This document shows positions 1-6,931 of a DNA stretch of 13,180 bases, one piece after another. Source of the stretch: DASRZM01 sp035686365 (lineage in GTDB: Bacteria > Pseudomonadota > Gammaproteobacteria > Xanthomonadales > Xanthomonadaceae); the NCBI GenBank assembly GCA_035686365.1, contig DASRZM010000043.1, positions 1 to 13,180 on the forward strand, written 5' to 3'. Numbering within the stretch: the first letter of the stretch is position 1; the number at the start of each line of letters is the position of its first letter. The translations under genes were made by a program, and so were the position numbers. The notes under the pieces are model-generated. The model was given only the letters and a program-made list of their open reading frames with translations, did not search any database and had not been told where the DNA came from.

Positions 1-34
1 GGGGCCGCCGCAAGTACGTCCCTGTAGGCTGCGG

Positions 35-54
35 ACGCGCCATCCCTGGCGCGT
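35..54. repeat. Perfect 8-bp hairpin in intergenic DNA
   Basis: The arms ACGCGCCA (35-42) and TGGCGCGT (47-54) are perfect reverse complements around a TCCC loop. No T-tract follows on either strand, so it is not a classical intrinsic terminator. The surrounding segment (about 1-60) resembles the dispersed intergenic repeats common in xanthomonad genomes, but that is an impression, not a search result. Nothing coding was recognised in 1-118. Confidence 0.5.
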
Positions 55-118
55 ACGCCCCCGGAAACCGTCCCCGCCCCGCGGTCCTCCCGCTTCCGTT
101 TCATGGCGCCCGTTCTTC

Positions 119-141
119 GTAGGAGCCGGCGTTGCCGGCGA
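119..141 (+). repeat. REP element, GTAG-headed, family A
   Basis: A GTAGGA head is followed by a palindrome with arms GCCGGC (125-130 and 134-139) around GTT, then a GA tail. The same 23 bases occur exactly, in reverse complement, at 11833-11855, and with one mismatch at 11789-11811. A GTAG head followed by a short GC-rich hairpin is the hallmark of REP sequences mobilised by RAYT (REP-associated tyrosine) transposases in Stenotrophomonas and relatives. This copy has no inverted partner of its own family nearby. Confidence 0.75.
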
Positions 142-171
142 GTCGAACTGCGACAACACCCGCCAAAGCGC

Positions 172-248
172 GTGGGAGCGGCCCATGGCCGCGATCAACG
201 AAGCCCGGGCGCTGCGGTGTCCCGATCGCGGCCATGGGCCGCTCCCGC
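172..248. repeat. Inverted REP pair (REPIN), family B
   Basis: Bases 174-196 and 224-246 form a perfect 23-bp inverted repeat separated by 27 bp. Each arm has a GTGGGAGC-like head (from 172 on the left arm; GCGGGAGC from 248 on the right) and an internal GCGGCC-AT-GGCCGC core. The pair lies 33 bp beyond the pyrD stop codon, where a transcript could fold into a long stable stem and protect or end the pyrD message. The head resembles family A at 119, but the palindrome core differs. Confidence 0.75.
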
Positions 249-281
249 AGCGTCGCATAGGGCCGTGGGCGGGCAGGGGGC

Positions 282-1298
282 TCAGAGTGCACGGATGGCC
301 TCGACCGATTCGCGGATCAGCGCCGGACCGCGGTAGACCATGCCCGTGTAGAACTGCACCAGGCGTGCGCCGGCGCGGATCTTCTCCGCCGCCTGCGCGC
401 CCTCGCAGATGCCGCCCACGCCGATGATCGGGAAGTCCGGACCCAGGCGCGCGGCCATCGAGCGCAGCACCCGTGTGGACGGTGCGAACAGCGGCTGCCC
501 GGACAGCCCGCCGGCCTGGCCGGCGTGACGGTCACCGGCCACCGCACTGCGCTCCACCGTGGTGTTGGTGCAGATCAGCCCGTCCACGCCGTGCCCGGCG
601 ACCACGGTGGCGATCGCGTCGAGTTCGCGCTCGTCCAGGTCCGGGGCGATCTTCAGCAGCATCGGCGTGCACTTTCCGTGGACGCCGGCCAGTCGCTCCT
701 GCGCCTCGCGCAGTGCGCCCACCAGCGCCGCCAGCGCATCGCCCGCCTGCAGCTCGCGCAGGCCCCGGGTATTGGGCGAGGACACGTTGACAGTGACGTA
801 GTCGGCCAGCGCATAGACGCGCTCCAGGCACAGCAGGTAATCGTCGGCCGCGTTCCCGAGGTCGGTGTCGGTGTTCTTGCCGATGTTGATGCCCAGCACG
901 CACGGACGGCGGGCGTGTTCGAGGTTGCGCACCAGCGCGTCCACGCCGGCGCTGTTGAACCCCAGGCGGTTGATCACGGCCTGGTGCTCGGGCAGCCGGA
1001 ACATGCGCGGGCGCGGATTGCCCGGCTGCGGCCGCGGCGTCACCGTGCCGACCTCGATGAAGCCGAAGCCCAGCGCCGCCAGCGCATCGACGTGGGCGCC
1101 GTTCTTGTCCAGGCCGGCGGCCAGGCCCACCGGATTGCGGAACTGCAGGCCGAAGGCCTCCACCGCCAGCGGCTCGGCCGCGCGCGCCAGCAGCGGATTC
1201 AGCCCGGTCCGGTAGGCCGCCTCGATCGCCGAAAGCGCCAGGTCATGGGCGCGTTCGGCATCCAGCGCGAAGAACAGCGGTCGCGCCAGTGTGTACAC
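282..1298 (-). CDS. pyrD: Dihydroorotate dehydrogenase (quinone), class 2
   Basis: This enzyme oxidises dihydroorotate to orotate in de novo pyrimidine synthesis, using FMN and passing electrons to membrane quinone. The 338-residue protein has the usual class 2 length. It begins with the amphipathic helix (PLFFALDAERAHDLAL) that docks on the inner membrane. FMN-site residues lie in AAGLDKNG (about 61-67). The segment NVSSPNTRGLR (171-181) carries the catalytic serine of class 2 enzymes, probably Ser174. INRLGFNSAG (109-118), GICEG and the C-terminal LVQFYTGMVYRGP segment are also typical. The start is GTG; the N-terminus then aligns with known PyrD, and the codon sits 3 bp after the stop of the upstream membrane-protein gene, which suggests translational coupling. 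No odd residues were noticed. Confidence 0.97.
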   Translation of the reverse strand: MYTLARPLFFALDAERAHDLALSAIEAAYRTGLNPLLARAAEPLAVEAFGLQFRNPVGLAAGLDKNGAHVDALAALGFGFIEVGTVTPRPQPGNPRPRMFRLPEHQAVINRLGFNSAGVDALVRNLEHARRPCVLGINIGKNTDTDLGNAADDYLLCLERVYALADYVTVNVSSPNTRGLRELQAGDALAALVGALREAQERLAGVHGKCTPMLLKIAPDLDERELDAIATVVAGHGVDGLICTNTTVERSAVAGDRHAGQAGGLSGQPLFAPSTRVLRSMAARLGPDFPIIGVGGICEGAQAAEKIRAGARLVQFYTGMVYRGPALIRESVEAIRAL

Positions 1299-1301
1299 GC
1301 C

Positions 1302-1586
1302 TCAGCCGCCGCCCAGGACCGCAAGCGCGGCCAGGCCGCCGAAGAACAGCACCAACAGCGCGATGCCGATGAAGATCACGGCCAGGTGCGCGTAACCCAG
1401 CAGCAGGCCGATCAGGGCCATGGTGTCGCCGCCCAGGCCCGGCGTTCGCCGGATTTCGCCGCGCGCCATGTGGCCGGCGATGATGGCCACGATGGCGCCG
1501 ATGACCGGCAGCAGGACCCAGGAAAGGATGCCGAACACCAGGCTGACGATCGCGGCATTGCTGTTGGCGGGGGCGGGTGCATTCAT
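1302..1586 (-). CDS. DUF4190-like small membrane protein
   Basis: This is a 94-residue hydrophobic protein of unknown function. The chosen ATG follows a GGAG Shine-Dalgarno with a 7-base gap. A longer upstream reading in this frame overlaps the aldehyde dehydrogenase gene and was rejected. The short N-terminus is rich in Ala, Pro and Asn. Two hydrophobic stretches (about 11-38 and 55-90) flank a loop with GHMARGEIRRTPGLGGD and GLLLGYAHL, the signature pattern of DUF4190 proteins, in which a helical hairpin lies in the inner membrane. It sits between the ALDH gene (55 bp) and pyrD (3 bp) on one strand, so it is probably co-transcribed, although nothing known links it to pyrimidine synthesis. 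Confidence 0.85.
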   Translation of the reverse strand: MNAPAPANSNAAIVSLVFGILSWVLLPVIGAIVAIIAGHMARGEIRRTPGLGGDTMALIGLLLGYAHLAVIFIGIALLVLFFGGLAALAVLGGG

Positions 1587-1641
1587 GCTGCGGCTCCGAG
1601 TCGTTCGGGAGGAGTGGAGGGGAGGCGATCGGGTACGTGGA

Positions 1642-3174
1642 TCAAAGCTCGAACTTGATGCCCTGCGCCAGCGGCAGCTCGGTCGACCAGTTGATGGTGT
1701 TGGTCTGCCGGCGCATGTAGGCCTTCCAGGAATCGGAGCCCGACTCGCGGCCGCCACCGGTTTCCTTCTCGCCGCCGAAGGCGCCGCCGATCTCGGCGCC
1801 GGAGGTGCCGATGTTGACGTTGGCGATGCCGCAGTCGGAGCCCGCTGCCGACAGGAACCGTTCGGCATGACGCAGGTTCAGCGTGAAGATCGCCGAGGAC
1901 AGGCCCTGCGGGACCCCGTTCTGCATGGCGATGGCCTTCTCGATGGTCTCGAAGGGGATCACGTACAGGATCGGCGCGAAGGTTTCGGTCTGCACGATCG
2001 GGTGGTCGTTGGCCAGGCCGGTGACGAGCGTGGGCAGCACGAAGTTTCCGCCACGCGGGGCGCGGGCGCCACCGGCCACGATCGTGCCGCCAGCGGCCCT
2101 GGCGTTGCCGACGGCCTCCAGGTAGCGCTCGACCGAGGGTGCGTCGATCAGTGGGCCCATCAGCGTGTTCGGGTCCAGCGGGTTGCCGATGCGCGACTGG
2201 AGCTGGGCATAGGCCCTGGCCAGGGTCTCGACCACGGTGTCGTGGATGGAGCGGTGCACGAACAGCCGGCGCGTGCTGGTGCAGCGCTGGCCGGCGGTGC
2301 CGACCGCGCCGAACACGATCGCCGGGACTGCCAGCTTCAGGTCCGCGGTCTCGTCCACGATGATGGCGTTGTTGCCGCCCAGCTCCAGCAGCGAGCGGCC
2401 CATGCGCGCGGACACGCGCTCGCCGACCCGGCGCCCGACCGCGCACGAGCCGGTGAAGCTGACCAGCCCGATGCGGTGGTCGTCCACGAACTTCTGCGCC
2501 AGCTCGTTGCCGCCGTCGTTGAACAGGAAAAAGATGTCCTGGAAGCCGGCCTCGCGCAGCGCGTCGTTGCAGATGCGCGTGGCGGCGATCGCCGACAGCG
2601 GCGTCTTGGGTGAGGGCTTCCAGATGCACACGTCGCCGCACACGGCCGCCAGGAACGCGTTCCAGGCCCACACTGCGACCGGGAAGTTGAACGCCGAGAT
2701 GATCCCGACCACGCCCAGCGGGTGCCACTGCTCGTACATGCGGTGGCCCGGGCGCTCCGAGTGCATGGTGTAGCCGTAGAGCATGCGGCTCTGGCCGACC
2801 GCGAAGTCGCCGATGTCGATCATCTCCTGGACTTCGCCGTCGCCCTCGACCTTGATCTTGCCCATCTCCAGCGAGACCAGCGAGCCGAGCGCGTCCTTGT
2901 GCCGCCGCAGCGCATCGGCGCAGATGCGCACGGCCTCGCCACGCTGCGGCGCCGGTACGGTGCGCCAGGTTTCGAACGCGGCCTGCGCGCGCTGCACGAT
3001 CGTTTCGTAGTCGCCCTGGCTGGCCGAATGGACCGTGGCGATGGTCTCGCCGGTGGCCGGATTGACCGATTCGATGGTGCCGGCGTCGGTGGTCCGCGAC
3101 CACTCGCCGTTTCCAAGGTAGCTGCCGGACTGGGTCTGGCCCAGGCCGAGCGCGGACAGGATCTTCGCGGACAT
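1642..3174 (-). CDS. amaB: ALDH7-family aldehyde dehydrogenase, probable piperideine-6-carboxylate / aminoadipate semialdehyde dehydrogenase
   Basis: This 510-residue NAD(P)-dependent aldehyde dehydrogenase closely resembles human ALDH7A1 (antiquitin) along its whole length. Visible landmarks are the AFNFP oxyanion Asn163, the cofactor-site Lys186 in IWKPSPKTP, the SFTGS turn (239-243), the general base Glu264 in LLELGGNNA, and the nucleophile Cys298 in GTAGQRCTSTRRLF. The Arg just before the cysteine and the GGAFGGEKETGGGRESGSD segment are family-7 traits, pointing to alpha-aminoadipate semialdehyde, an intermediate of lysine (pipecolate) breakdown. The residue after SFTGS is Cys244, where many family members have Thr. 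The ATG follows GGAGAA with a short gap, and the protein ends in QGIKFEL like its homologues. No other lysine-catabolism gene is in view, so the substrate is inferred from family membership. Confidence 0.92.
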   Translation of the reverse strand: MSAKILSALGLGQTQSGSYLGNGEWSRTTDAGTIESVNPATGETIATVHSASQGDYETIVQRAQAAFETWRTVPAPQRGEAVRICADALRRHKDALGSLVSLEMGKIKVEGDGEVQEMIDIGDFAVGQSRMLYGYTMHSERPGHRMYEQWHPLGVVGIISAFNFPVAVWAWNAFLAAVCGDVCIWKPSPKTPLSAIAATRICNDALREAGFQDIFFLFNDGGNELAQKFVDDHRIGLVSFTGSCAVGRRVGERVSARMGRSLLELGGNNAIIVDETADLKLAVPAIVFGAVGTAGQRCTSTRRLFVHRSIHDTVVETLARAYAQLQSRIGNPLDPNTLMGPLIDAPSVERYLEAVGNARAAGGTIVAGGARAPRGGNFVLPTLVTGLANDHPIVQTETFAPILYVIPFETIEKAIAMQNGVPQGLSSAIFTLNLRHAERFLSAAGSDCGIANVNIGTSGAEIGGAFGGEKETGGGRESGSDSWKAYMRRQTNTINWSTELPLAQGIKFEL

Positions 3175-3216
3175 GAATTCTCCGAATGACTGGGCAAGAT
3201 GGCGGAAAAGCGCACA

Positions 3217-3222
3217 ATTGTA
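3217..3222 (-). promoter_or_regulatory. Putative -10 box for the aldehyde dehydrogenase gene
   Basis: On the minus strand TACAAT lies 42 bp before the ATG at 3174, in the context GGCTACAATTGTG. It matches the sigma-70 -10 consensus at five of six bases. No good -35 box is visible; TTCGGG at 3246-3241 (18-bp spacer) is weak. The predicted leader of about 35 bases includes the GGAGAA ribosome binding site. Confidence 0.45.
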
Positions 3223-3318
3223 GCCGAATGCCGGTTTTCACCCGAACCCGAGAGTGCCCTGGCGAACGCTGGCCTGGCGTCGTGTCGCCGGAAATCGCCT
3301 GCGCGGCTTCGGCCCCGA

Positions 3319-3387
3319 GTAGGTCGGCACTACTGTGCCGACATCGCGCCTGGGGCAGTCCGCGTCGGCACGGTAGTGCCGACCTGC
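3319..3387. repeat. Inverted REP pair (REPIN), GTCGGCAC family C
   Basis: A GTAG head (3319-3322) precedes a hairpin with arms GTCGGCAC (3323-3330) and GTGCCGAC (3335-3342) around TACT. A second hairpin with the same arms (3364-3371 and 3376-3383) around GGTA faces the other way. Read on the minus strand, the second unit starts GCAG then GTCGGCAC. Two opposed units spaced about 20 bp apart are a classic REPIN. It lies between the tRNA-Arg gene and the aldehyde dehydrogenase gene, upstream of the likely promoter of the latter. Confidence 0.75.
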
Positions 3388-3435
3388 AGTGAACCGGCGT
3401 TTGCGTCGGTCCGGCGCAGGCCCGGACCTGGGTCA

Positions 3436-3512
3436 TGGCGCCCCCGGCGCGATTCGAACGCACGACCTTCCCCTTAGGAGGGGGACGCTCTATCCAGCTG
3501 AGCTACGGGGGC
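3436..3512 (-). tRNA. tRNA-Arg (anticodon CCT)
   Basis: A full cloverleaf can be folded on the minus strand. The acceptor arms GCCCCCG and CGGGGGC pair perfectly. The D arm is GCTC/GAGC, the anticodon stem TCCCC/GGGGA carries loop CTCCTAA, and the T arm is GTGCG/CGCGC (one G-U pair) with loop TTCGAAT. The anticodon is CCT, which reads the arginine codon AGG. The discriminator base is G and the 3' CCA is encoded. The 77 bases include CCA. It follows tRNA-Ala and the terminator at 3551-3576, so it probably has its own promoter. Confidence 0.95.
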
Positions 3513-3520
3513 GTGCCGCA

Positions 3521-3549
3521 ATTATTGCAGACCATTGCAGACCTGAAAC
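3521..3549 (-). promoter_or_regulatory. Possible tRNA-Arg promoter within a tandem 10-bp repeat
   Basis: Two adjacent copies of ATTGCAGACC (plus strand 3524-3533 and 3534-3543) fill the space between the tRNA-Ala terminator and tRNA-Arg. On the minus strand they give a possible -10 box AATAAT (3526-3521) and, 17 bp upstream, a weak -35 GTTTCA (3549-3544). Transcription would then start within a few bases of the mature tRNA 5' end at 3512. The repeat is clear; the promoter reading is tentative. Confidence 0.35.
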
Positions 3550-3550
3550 C

Positions 3551-3576
3551 GAAAACCCGGCCGGAGCCGGGTTTTC
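3551..3576 (-). terminator. Intrinsic terminator after tRNA-Ala
   Basis: An 11-bp perfect stem (GAAAACCCGGC, TCCG loop, GCCGGGTTTTC on the minus strand) begins 9 bp beyond the encoded CCA of tRNA-Ala. It ends in TTTTC, so the base of the stem supplies the A-tract and U-tract of a Rho-independent terminator. It separates the two tRNA genes. The stem is near-symmetrical and could also stop plus-strand transcription. Confidence 0.85.
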
Positions 3577-3585
3577 GCTGGAACC

Positions 3586-3661
<76 letters not shown>

Positions 3662-3676
3662 ACGCGAAAGAGCGGC

Positions 3677-3706
3677 ATCTTACCGCCTGCCCCGGACCCG
3701 CGCCAG
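3677..3706 (-). promoter_or_regulatory. Putative tRNA-Ala promoter
   Basis: On the minus strand, TAAGAT (3682-3677) is a good -10 box, followed by a GC-rich discriminator typical of stable RNA genes. It puts the start a few bases upstream of the mature 5' end at 3661. A weak -35 candidate, CTGGCG (3706-3701), lies 18 bp upstream. The box sits in the 85-bp gap after rnd, so both read-through from rnd and independent transcription are possible. Confidence 0.45.
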
Positions 3707-3746
3707 CCCCGCCGGTGCGCCGGCGCGCGCGCCGATCGGGTGCCGT

Positions 3747-4805
3747 TCACAGCAGCGGATCGAGCAGTTGGCGGCGCCACGGCGTGACCGCGTCGGGCCA
3801 GTCGTCCCCGCGCACGCGTGCCTCCACATGCCGGCGCGGGCACAGGACGCCCTCGTCCAGACCCAGCTCGGCCGCGCGTGCGCCGACGCGCTCGTTCAGG
3901 ACCCGCGCGGACTCCCGCAAGCGCGGATCCGGCGGCCGTACCAGCTCGAAGCCGGGCTCGTCCTCGGCCCGCAGCAGTTCGAACAGTTCCGCGCGCCCGC
4001 GCCGGGGCGCCTTGGGGCGCTCATCGAGCAGGTCCTCGAGCTGGGAGCGGCTGGCCGGGGGCTGGACCGCCAGCAGCCAGGCGAGCGAATTGTCCAGGAT
4101 CCAGCCCTTGGGCCGGTCCGCTTCCAGCGCGCGCCGGTCGCGCCAGCGCAGCAGCCGCCGCAGCCGGCGCTGCGCCGGCTCGTCGAGCTTCTCGACTCCG
4201 CGCAGCGATGCCTGCGGGTTGGCATCGACCGCCTCGGAGGCCGCCAGCGCGAGCAGCCGGGCGCAGTCCTGCTCGAGCCAGTGCAGGCGCTGCTGCCGCT
4301 CCAGGCGCTCGTGCAGCAGCGCGTGCAGGGCCGGCAGGTGACGCACGTCCTCGGCGGCGTAGTGCAGCTGGTCGGCGCTGAGCGGTCTGCGGGTCCAGTC
4401 CGAACGGGTCTGGGTCTTTTCCAGTTCGACATCCAGCAGCGTGGACACCAGCCGCTGGTAACCCAGGCCGCTGCCCACGCCGCACAGTGCCGCGGCGATC
4501 TGGGTGTCGAACAGCTGCGTGGGCAGCAGCTCGTAGCGGTGCTTGAGTGACTGCAGGTCCTCGCCGGCGCTGTGCATGATCACCGGCCGTGCAATCAGCG
4601 CCTGCATCTGCGCACGCCCGTCGTCGCCGACCAGTGGATCGTAGATGGCCAGTTGCGTGGCATCGACTGCGAGCTGCACCAGGGCCAGCTTCGGAAAGTA
4701 GGTGCGCTCGCGCACGAACTCGGTATCCAGCCCCACCCACGCGGGCGCCGGGCGTCCCTGAAGCCACTGCTGGAGCGATGCCGCGCTCTGGATCCAGTCT
4801 GCCAC
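3747..4805 (-). CDS. rnd: Ribonuclease D
   Basis: RNase D is a 3'-to-5' exoribonuclease that trims the 3' trailers of tRNA precursors and other small RNAs in the cytoplasm. The 352-residue protein shows the DEDDy exonuclease signature: Asp27 and Glu29 in LDTEFVRERTYFP, Asp83 in HSAGEDLQSLKH, the FDTQIAAALCG segment (99-109), and Tyr149/Asp153 in YAAEDVRHL. An HRDC RNA-binding domain follows (about 209-285, including WRDRRALEADRPKGWILDN), then a C-terminal extension as in E. coli RNase D. The start is GTG with only a weak ribosome binding site. No earlier ATG, GTG or TTG start was found in frame before a stop at 4860-4862. Two tRNA genes lie directly downstream on the same strand. Confidence 0.95.
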   Translation of the reverse strand: MADWIQSAASLQQWLQGRPAPAWVGLDTEFVRERTYFPKLALVQLAVDATQLAIYDPLVGDDGRAQMQALIARPVIMHSAGEDLQSLKHRYELLPTQLFDTQIAAALCGVGSGLGYQRLVSTLLDVELEKTQTRSDWTRRPLSADQLHYAAEDVRHLPALHALLHERLERQQRLHWLEQDCARLLALAASEAVDANPQASLRGVEKLDEPAQRRLRRLLRWRDRRALEADRPKGWILDNSLAWLLAVQPPASRSQLEDLLDERPKAPRRGRAELFELLRAEDEPGFELVRPPDPRLRESARVLNERVGARAAELGLDEGVLCPRRHVEARVRGDDWPDAVTPWRRQLLDPLL

Positions 4806-4922
4806 TGCCTGTGAGGTCCGTATCGAGCTGGGGTTTCTTGCGGAGGTCGCGACAATAGCCTAACGTGCCAGCGCCGTGCGGCCGACACCGGACGGCGCAG
4901 GAAACGGGGAGACGGAGGCTGC
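4806..4922. promoter_or_regulatory. Divergent promoter region between rnd and the SUMF1-like lipoprotein gene
   Basis: These 117 bp must serve two divergent genes. For rnd, minus-strand TATTGT (4857-4852) in the context GGCTATTGTC is a plausible -10, resembling the GGCTACAATTGT context before the aldehyde dehydrogenase gene. For the lipoprotein gene, TTGCGG (4838-4843) and TAACGT (4861-4866) are spaced 17 bp apart but match the consensus poorly. A GGAGG ribosome binding site (4914-4918) lies 4 bp before the GTG start at 4923. The hexamer assignments are tentative. Confidence 0.35.
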
Positions 4923-6824
4923 GTGCGGCGACAAGTCCTTGCGACATCCGTCCTGTTCGCTGCGATCGCGGTGGCGAGTGGATGCGGGCGCGAGGGTGCC
5001 GAACCGGATTCGCCGCCCACGACCGGTACGGGCGCGCAGACGCCGGCGGCCGAACCGGCGCCGCCCGGGCACACACCCCGGGCCGAATCTGGGCAAGAAG
5101 CCGCCGATCGTCCGGCCGAGCCTGCACCGGCGCCGCCGACGATCGAGCCGCCGGAGCCGGTCGAGCCGCCGCAGCCCGCAGCGCCCTTCGACCTGGACCA
5201 GACCCTTGCCCGCGCCGCCGCCGCGCTCGAAGCGGGGCAGCTGACGACGCAGCAGGGCGAGTCCGGTGCGATCGAACTGTATCGGGCCGTGCTGGCCGAA
5301 GACGAGGACAACGCGTCCGCACGCGCCGGCCTGGATCGCGCCGCCGACGCGTTGGTGGCGCGGGTCCGGCAGCAGCTTGCGGCCGGCGAGTACGGACCGG
5401 CCGTGGACAGCTTCGAGACGCTTGCGCAGCTGCGCCCCCAGGACCCTGCGATCGCCGAGCTGCAGGCCGGGATCGACGCGGCCCGCGCACTGTCCGCGCG
5501 CCTGGAGCGCGCGCGCGAACTCGCGCGCCTGGGCAGGCACCTGGAGCCTGCCGGCGAGAACGCGGTCGCGCTGTACCGGGAGATCCTGCAGGAGAATCCG
5601 GGCGAGCCGGCGGCCCTGGCCGGACTGGTCGCGGCCGAGTCCGAACTGCTCACCGCGGCCGCGGCCGCCGCAACGGCCGGCGACTACGTTGAAAGCGACC
5701 GCCTGCTGGCCCACGCCGGCCAGGTGCGTCCCGGATCCGAAGCGGTCCAGAACGCGGGCACGCGCATCGTGGAGCTGCGCCAGCGCCGGGCCGCCGAACT
5801 GGAAGCCGAGTTCTCCGCCGCGCTGGAGCAGGGCCGGATCGACCATGCCGAGCAGTTGCTTGCGCAGCTCTCGCAGGTGTCCGCGCAGGCCGAAGGGCTG
5901 GAGGAGATGCGCCAGCGCGTGGACAACGCGCGTTACTACGGCGGCCACAGCCCGGGCCATGTGTTCCAGGACCTGCTGCGAAACGGCAATACCGGGCCGG
6001 AACTGGTGGTCGTGCCGCGCGGAAGTTTCCAGATGGGATCTCCGCGCGGGGAGAAGGACCGCAACACCAACGAGGGGCCGCAGCACGAGGTCGCATTCGC
6101 GCGCGGCTTTGCGCTGGGTCGCTACGAGGTGACCGTCGGCGAATTCCGGGCCTTCGTGGTCGCCACCGGTTACCGGCCCACCTCGGTGCAGAGTGGCGCC
6201 TCGACCATCTACGACGAGCGCACCGGCACGATGACCGAGCGTCGCGGCGTCAACTGGCAGGACGACCACGCCGGCCGGCGCGCCGATGCCAGCATGCCGG
6301 TGATCCACGTCTCCTGGACCGACGCGCGCGCCTACGCCGACTGGCTCGCGCGCGAGTCGGGCAAGCGCTACCGGTTGCCCAGCGAGGTCGAGTTCGAGTA
6401 CGCGCTGCGCGCCGGGGGCGATACCCGCTTCCCATGGGGCGCGGACGAGCCCATGCGTGTGGTGGGCAACCTGACCGGTTCGGTGGACCGTTCCGCGAGC
6501 GGCAGACACTGGGTCAACGCCTTCAGCGGCTACGGCGACGGCCACTGGGGCCCGGCGCCGGTCGGCAGTTTTCCGGCCAACCGCTTCGGACTGCATGACA
6601 TGGCAGGAAACGTGTCCGAATGGATCGAGGACTGCTGGCACGACAGCTACCGGCGGGCGCCGGGCGACGGCAGTGCCTGGGTCAACCCCGGTTGCCCGCA
6701 GCGGGTGGTGCGCGGTGGTTCCTGGGCCAGCGCGCCGGACCAGACGCGCTCGGCATTCCGGATTCCGGCCACCCCCTCGACCCTGAACGCGCGCCTGGGC
6801 TTCCGCATCGCCCGCGACCTGTAA
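4923..6824 (+). CDS. Lipoprotein with TPR-like repeats and a C-terminal SUMF1/FGE-sulfatase domain
   Basis: This is a 633-residue secreted lipoprotein of unknown specific function. The GTG start is supported by GGAGG four bases upstream and by a signal peptide (1-20) ending in the lipobox ASGC, so Cys21 should be lipidated; Gly22 rather than Asp favours the outer membrane. A Pro/Ala/Glu-rich linker (about 22-90) leads to Ala/Leu-rich TPR-like helices (about 92-335). There, segment 95-187 and segment 198-282 share a pattern (SGAIELYRAVLAEDEDN and ENAVALYREILQENPGE), suggesting internal duplication. The C-terminal domain (about 357-633) has the FGE-sulfatase landmarks PRGSFQMGS, YEVTVGEFRAF, PVIHVSWTDARAYADWL, YRLPSEVEFEYALR, GLHDMAGNVSEWIEDC, VRGGSWASAP and LGFRIA. 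The two copper-binding cysteines of true formylglycine-generating enzyme are absent, so sulfatase activation is unlikely. Cys571 and Cys591 may form a disulfide. Confidence 0.88.
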   Translation: MRRQVLATSVLFAAIAVASGCGREGAEPDSPPTTGTGAQTPAAEPAPPGHTPRAESGQEAADRPAEPAPAPPTIEPPEPVEPPQPAAPFDLDQTLARAAAALEAGQLTTQQGESGAIELYRAVLAEDEDNASARAGLDRAADALVARVRQQLAAGEYGPAVDSFETLAQLRPQDPAIAELQAGIDAARALSARLERARELARLGRHLEPAGENAVALYREILQENPGEPAALAGLVAAESELLTAAAAAATAGDYVESDRLLAHAGQVRPGSEAVQNAGTRIVELRQRRAAELEAEFSAALEQGRIDHAEQLLAQLSQVSAQAEGLEEMRQRVDNARYYGGHSPGHVFQDLLRNGNTGPELVVVPRGSFQMGSPRGEKDRNTNEGPQHEVAFARGFALGRYEVTVGEFRAFVVATGYRPTSVQSGASTIYDERTGTMTERRGVNWQDDHAGRRADASMPVIHVSWTDARAYADWLARESGKRYRLPSEVEFEYALRAGGDTRFPWGADEPMRVVGNLTGSVDRSASGRHWVNAFSGYGDGHWGPAPVGSFPANRFGLHDMAGNVSEWIEDCWHDSYRRAPGDGSAWVNPGCPQRVVRGGSWASAPDQTRSAFRIPATPSTLNARLGFRIARDL

Positions 6825-6931
6825 GCGTCGGACCCCAGCGCCGGACGACGAGGCATCCGTTCCGCCGCCGATCACGGCGCCGCCACGCGGCTGCACAGAG
6901 GCTTGGCGGGCTCAGCATCGAGGAATCCACG

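Noticed and set aside
119..248. A CRISPR array from the clustered palindromes
   Set aside because: There are only a few units of two different families in opposed orientation, without regular spacers. They fit REP/REPIN elements.
525..1658. A 377-codon plus-strand frame opposite pyrD and the DUF4190-like gene
   Set aside because: It is low in hydrophobic patterning, rich in Gln, Arg, His and Ala, and fully antisense to a secure pyrD. It is a compositional artefact.
1642..3174. Treating the aldehyde dehydrogenase as the 2-aminomuconate semialdehyde dehydrogenase of the kynurenine pathway
   Set aside because: The sequence is ALDH7-type (GQRC, GGAFGGEKETGGGRESGSD), not the class used for aminomuconate semialdehyde, and it lies in a separate unit about 5 kb away.
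4923..6824. Calling the SUMF1-domain lipoprotein a sulfatase-activating enzyme
   Set aside because: The copper-binding cysteine pair after the GGSW motif is missing, and no sulfatase gene is in view.
4860..6896. A 678-codon open frame on the minus strand opposite the lipoprotein gene
   Set aside because: It is rich in Arg, Gly, Ala and His with no recognisable domain, and lies antisense to a gene with clear motifs. Long antisense frames are expected in such GC-rich coding DNA.
6825..6931. A terminator or small gene between the lipoprotein and protease genes
   Set aside because: No stem with a T-tract and no convincing frame was found. Only the GAGGAA ribosome binding site of the protease gene is supported.
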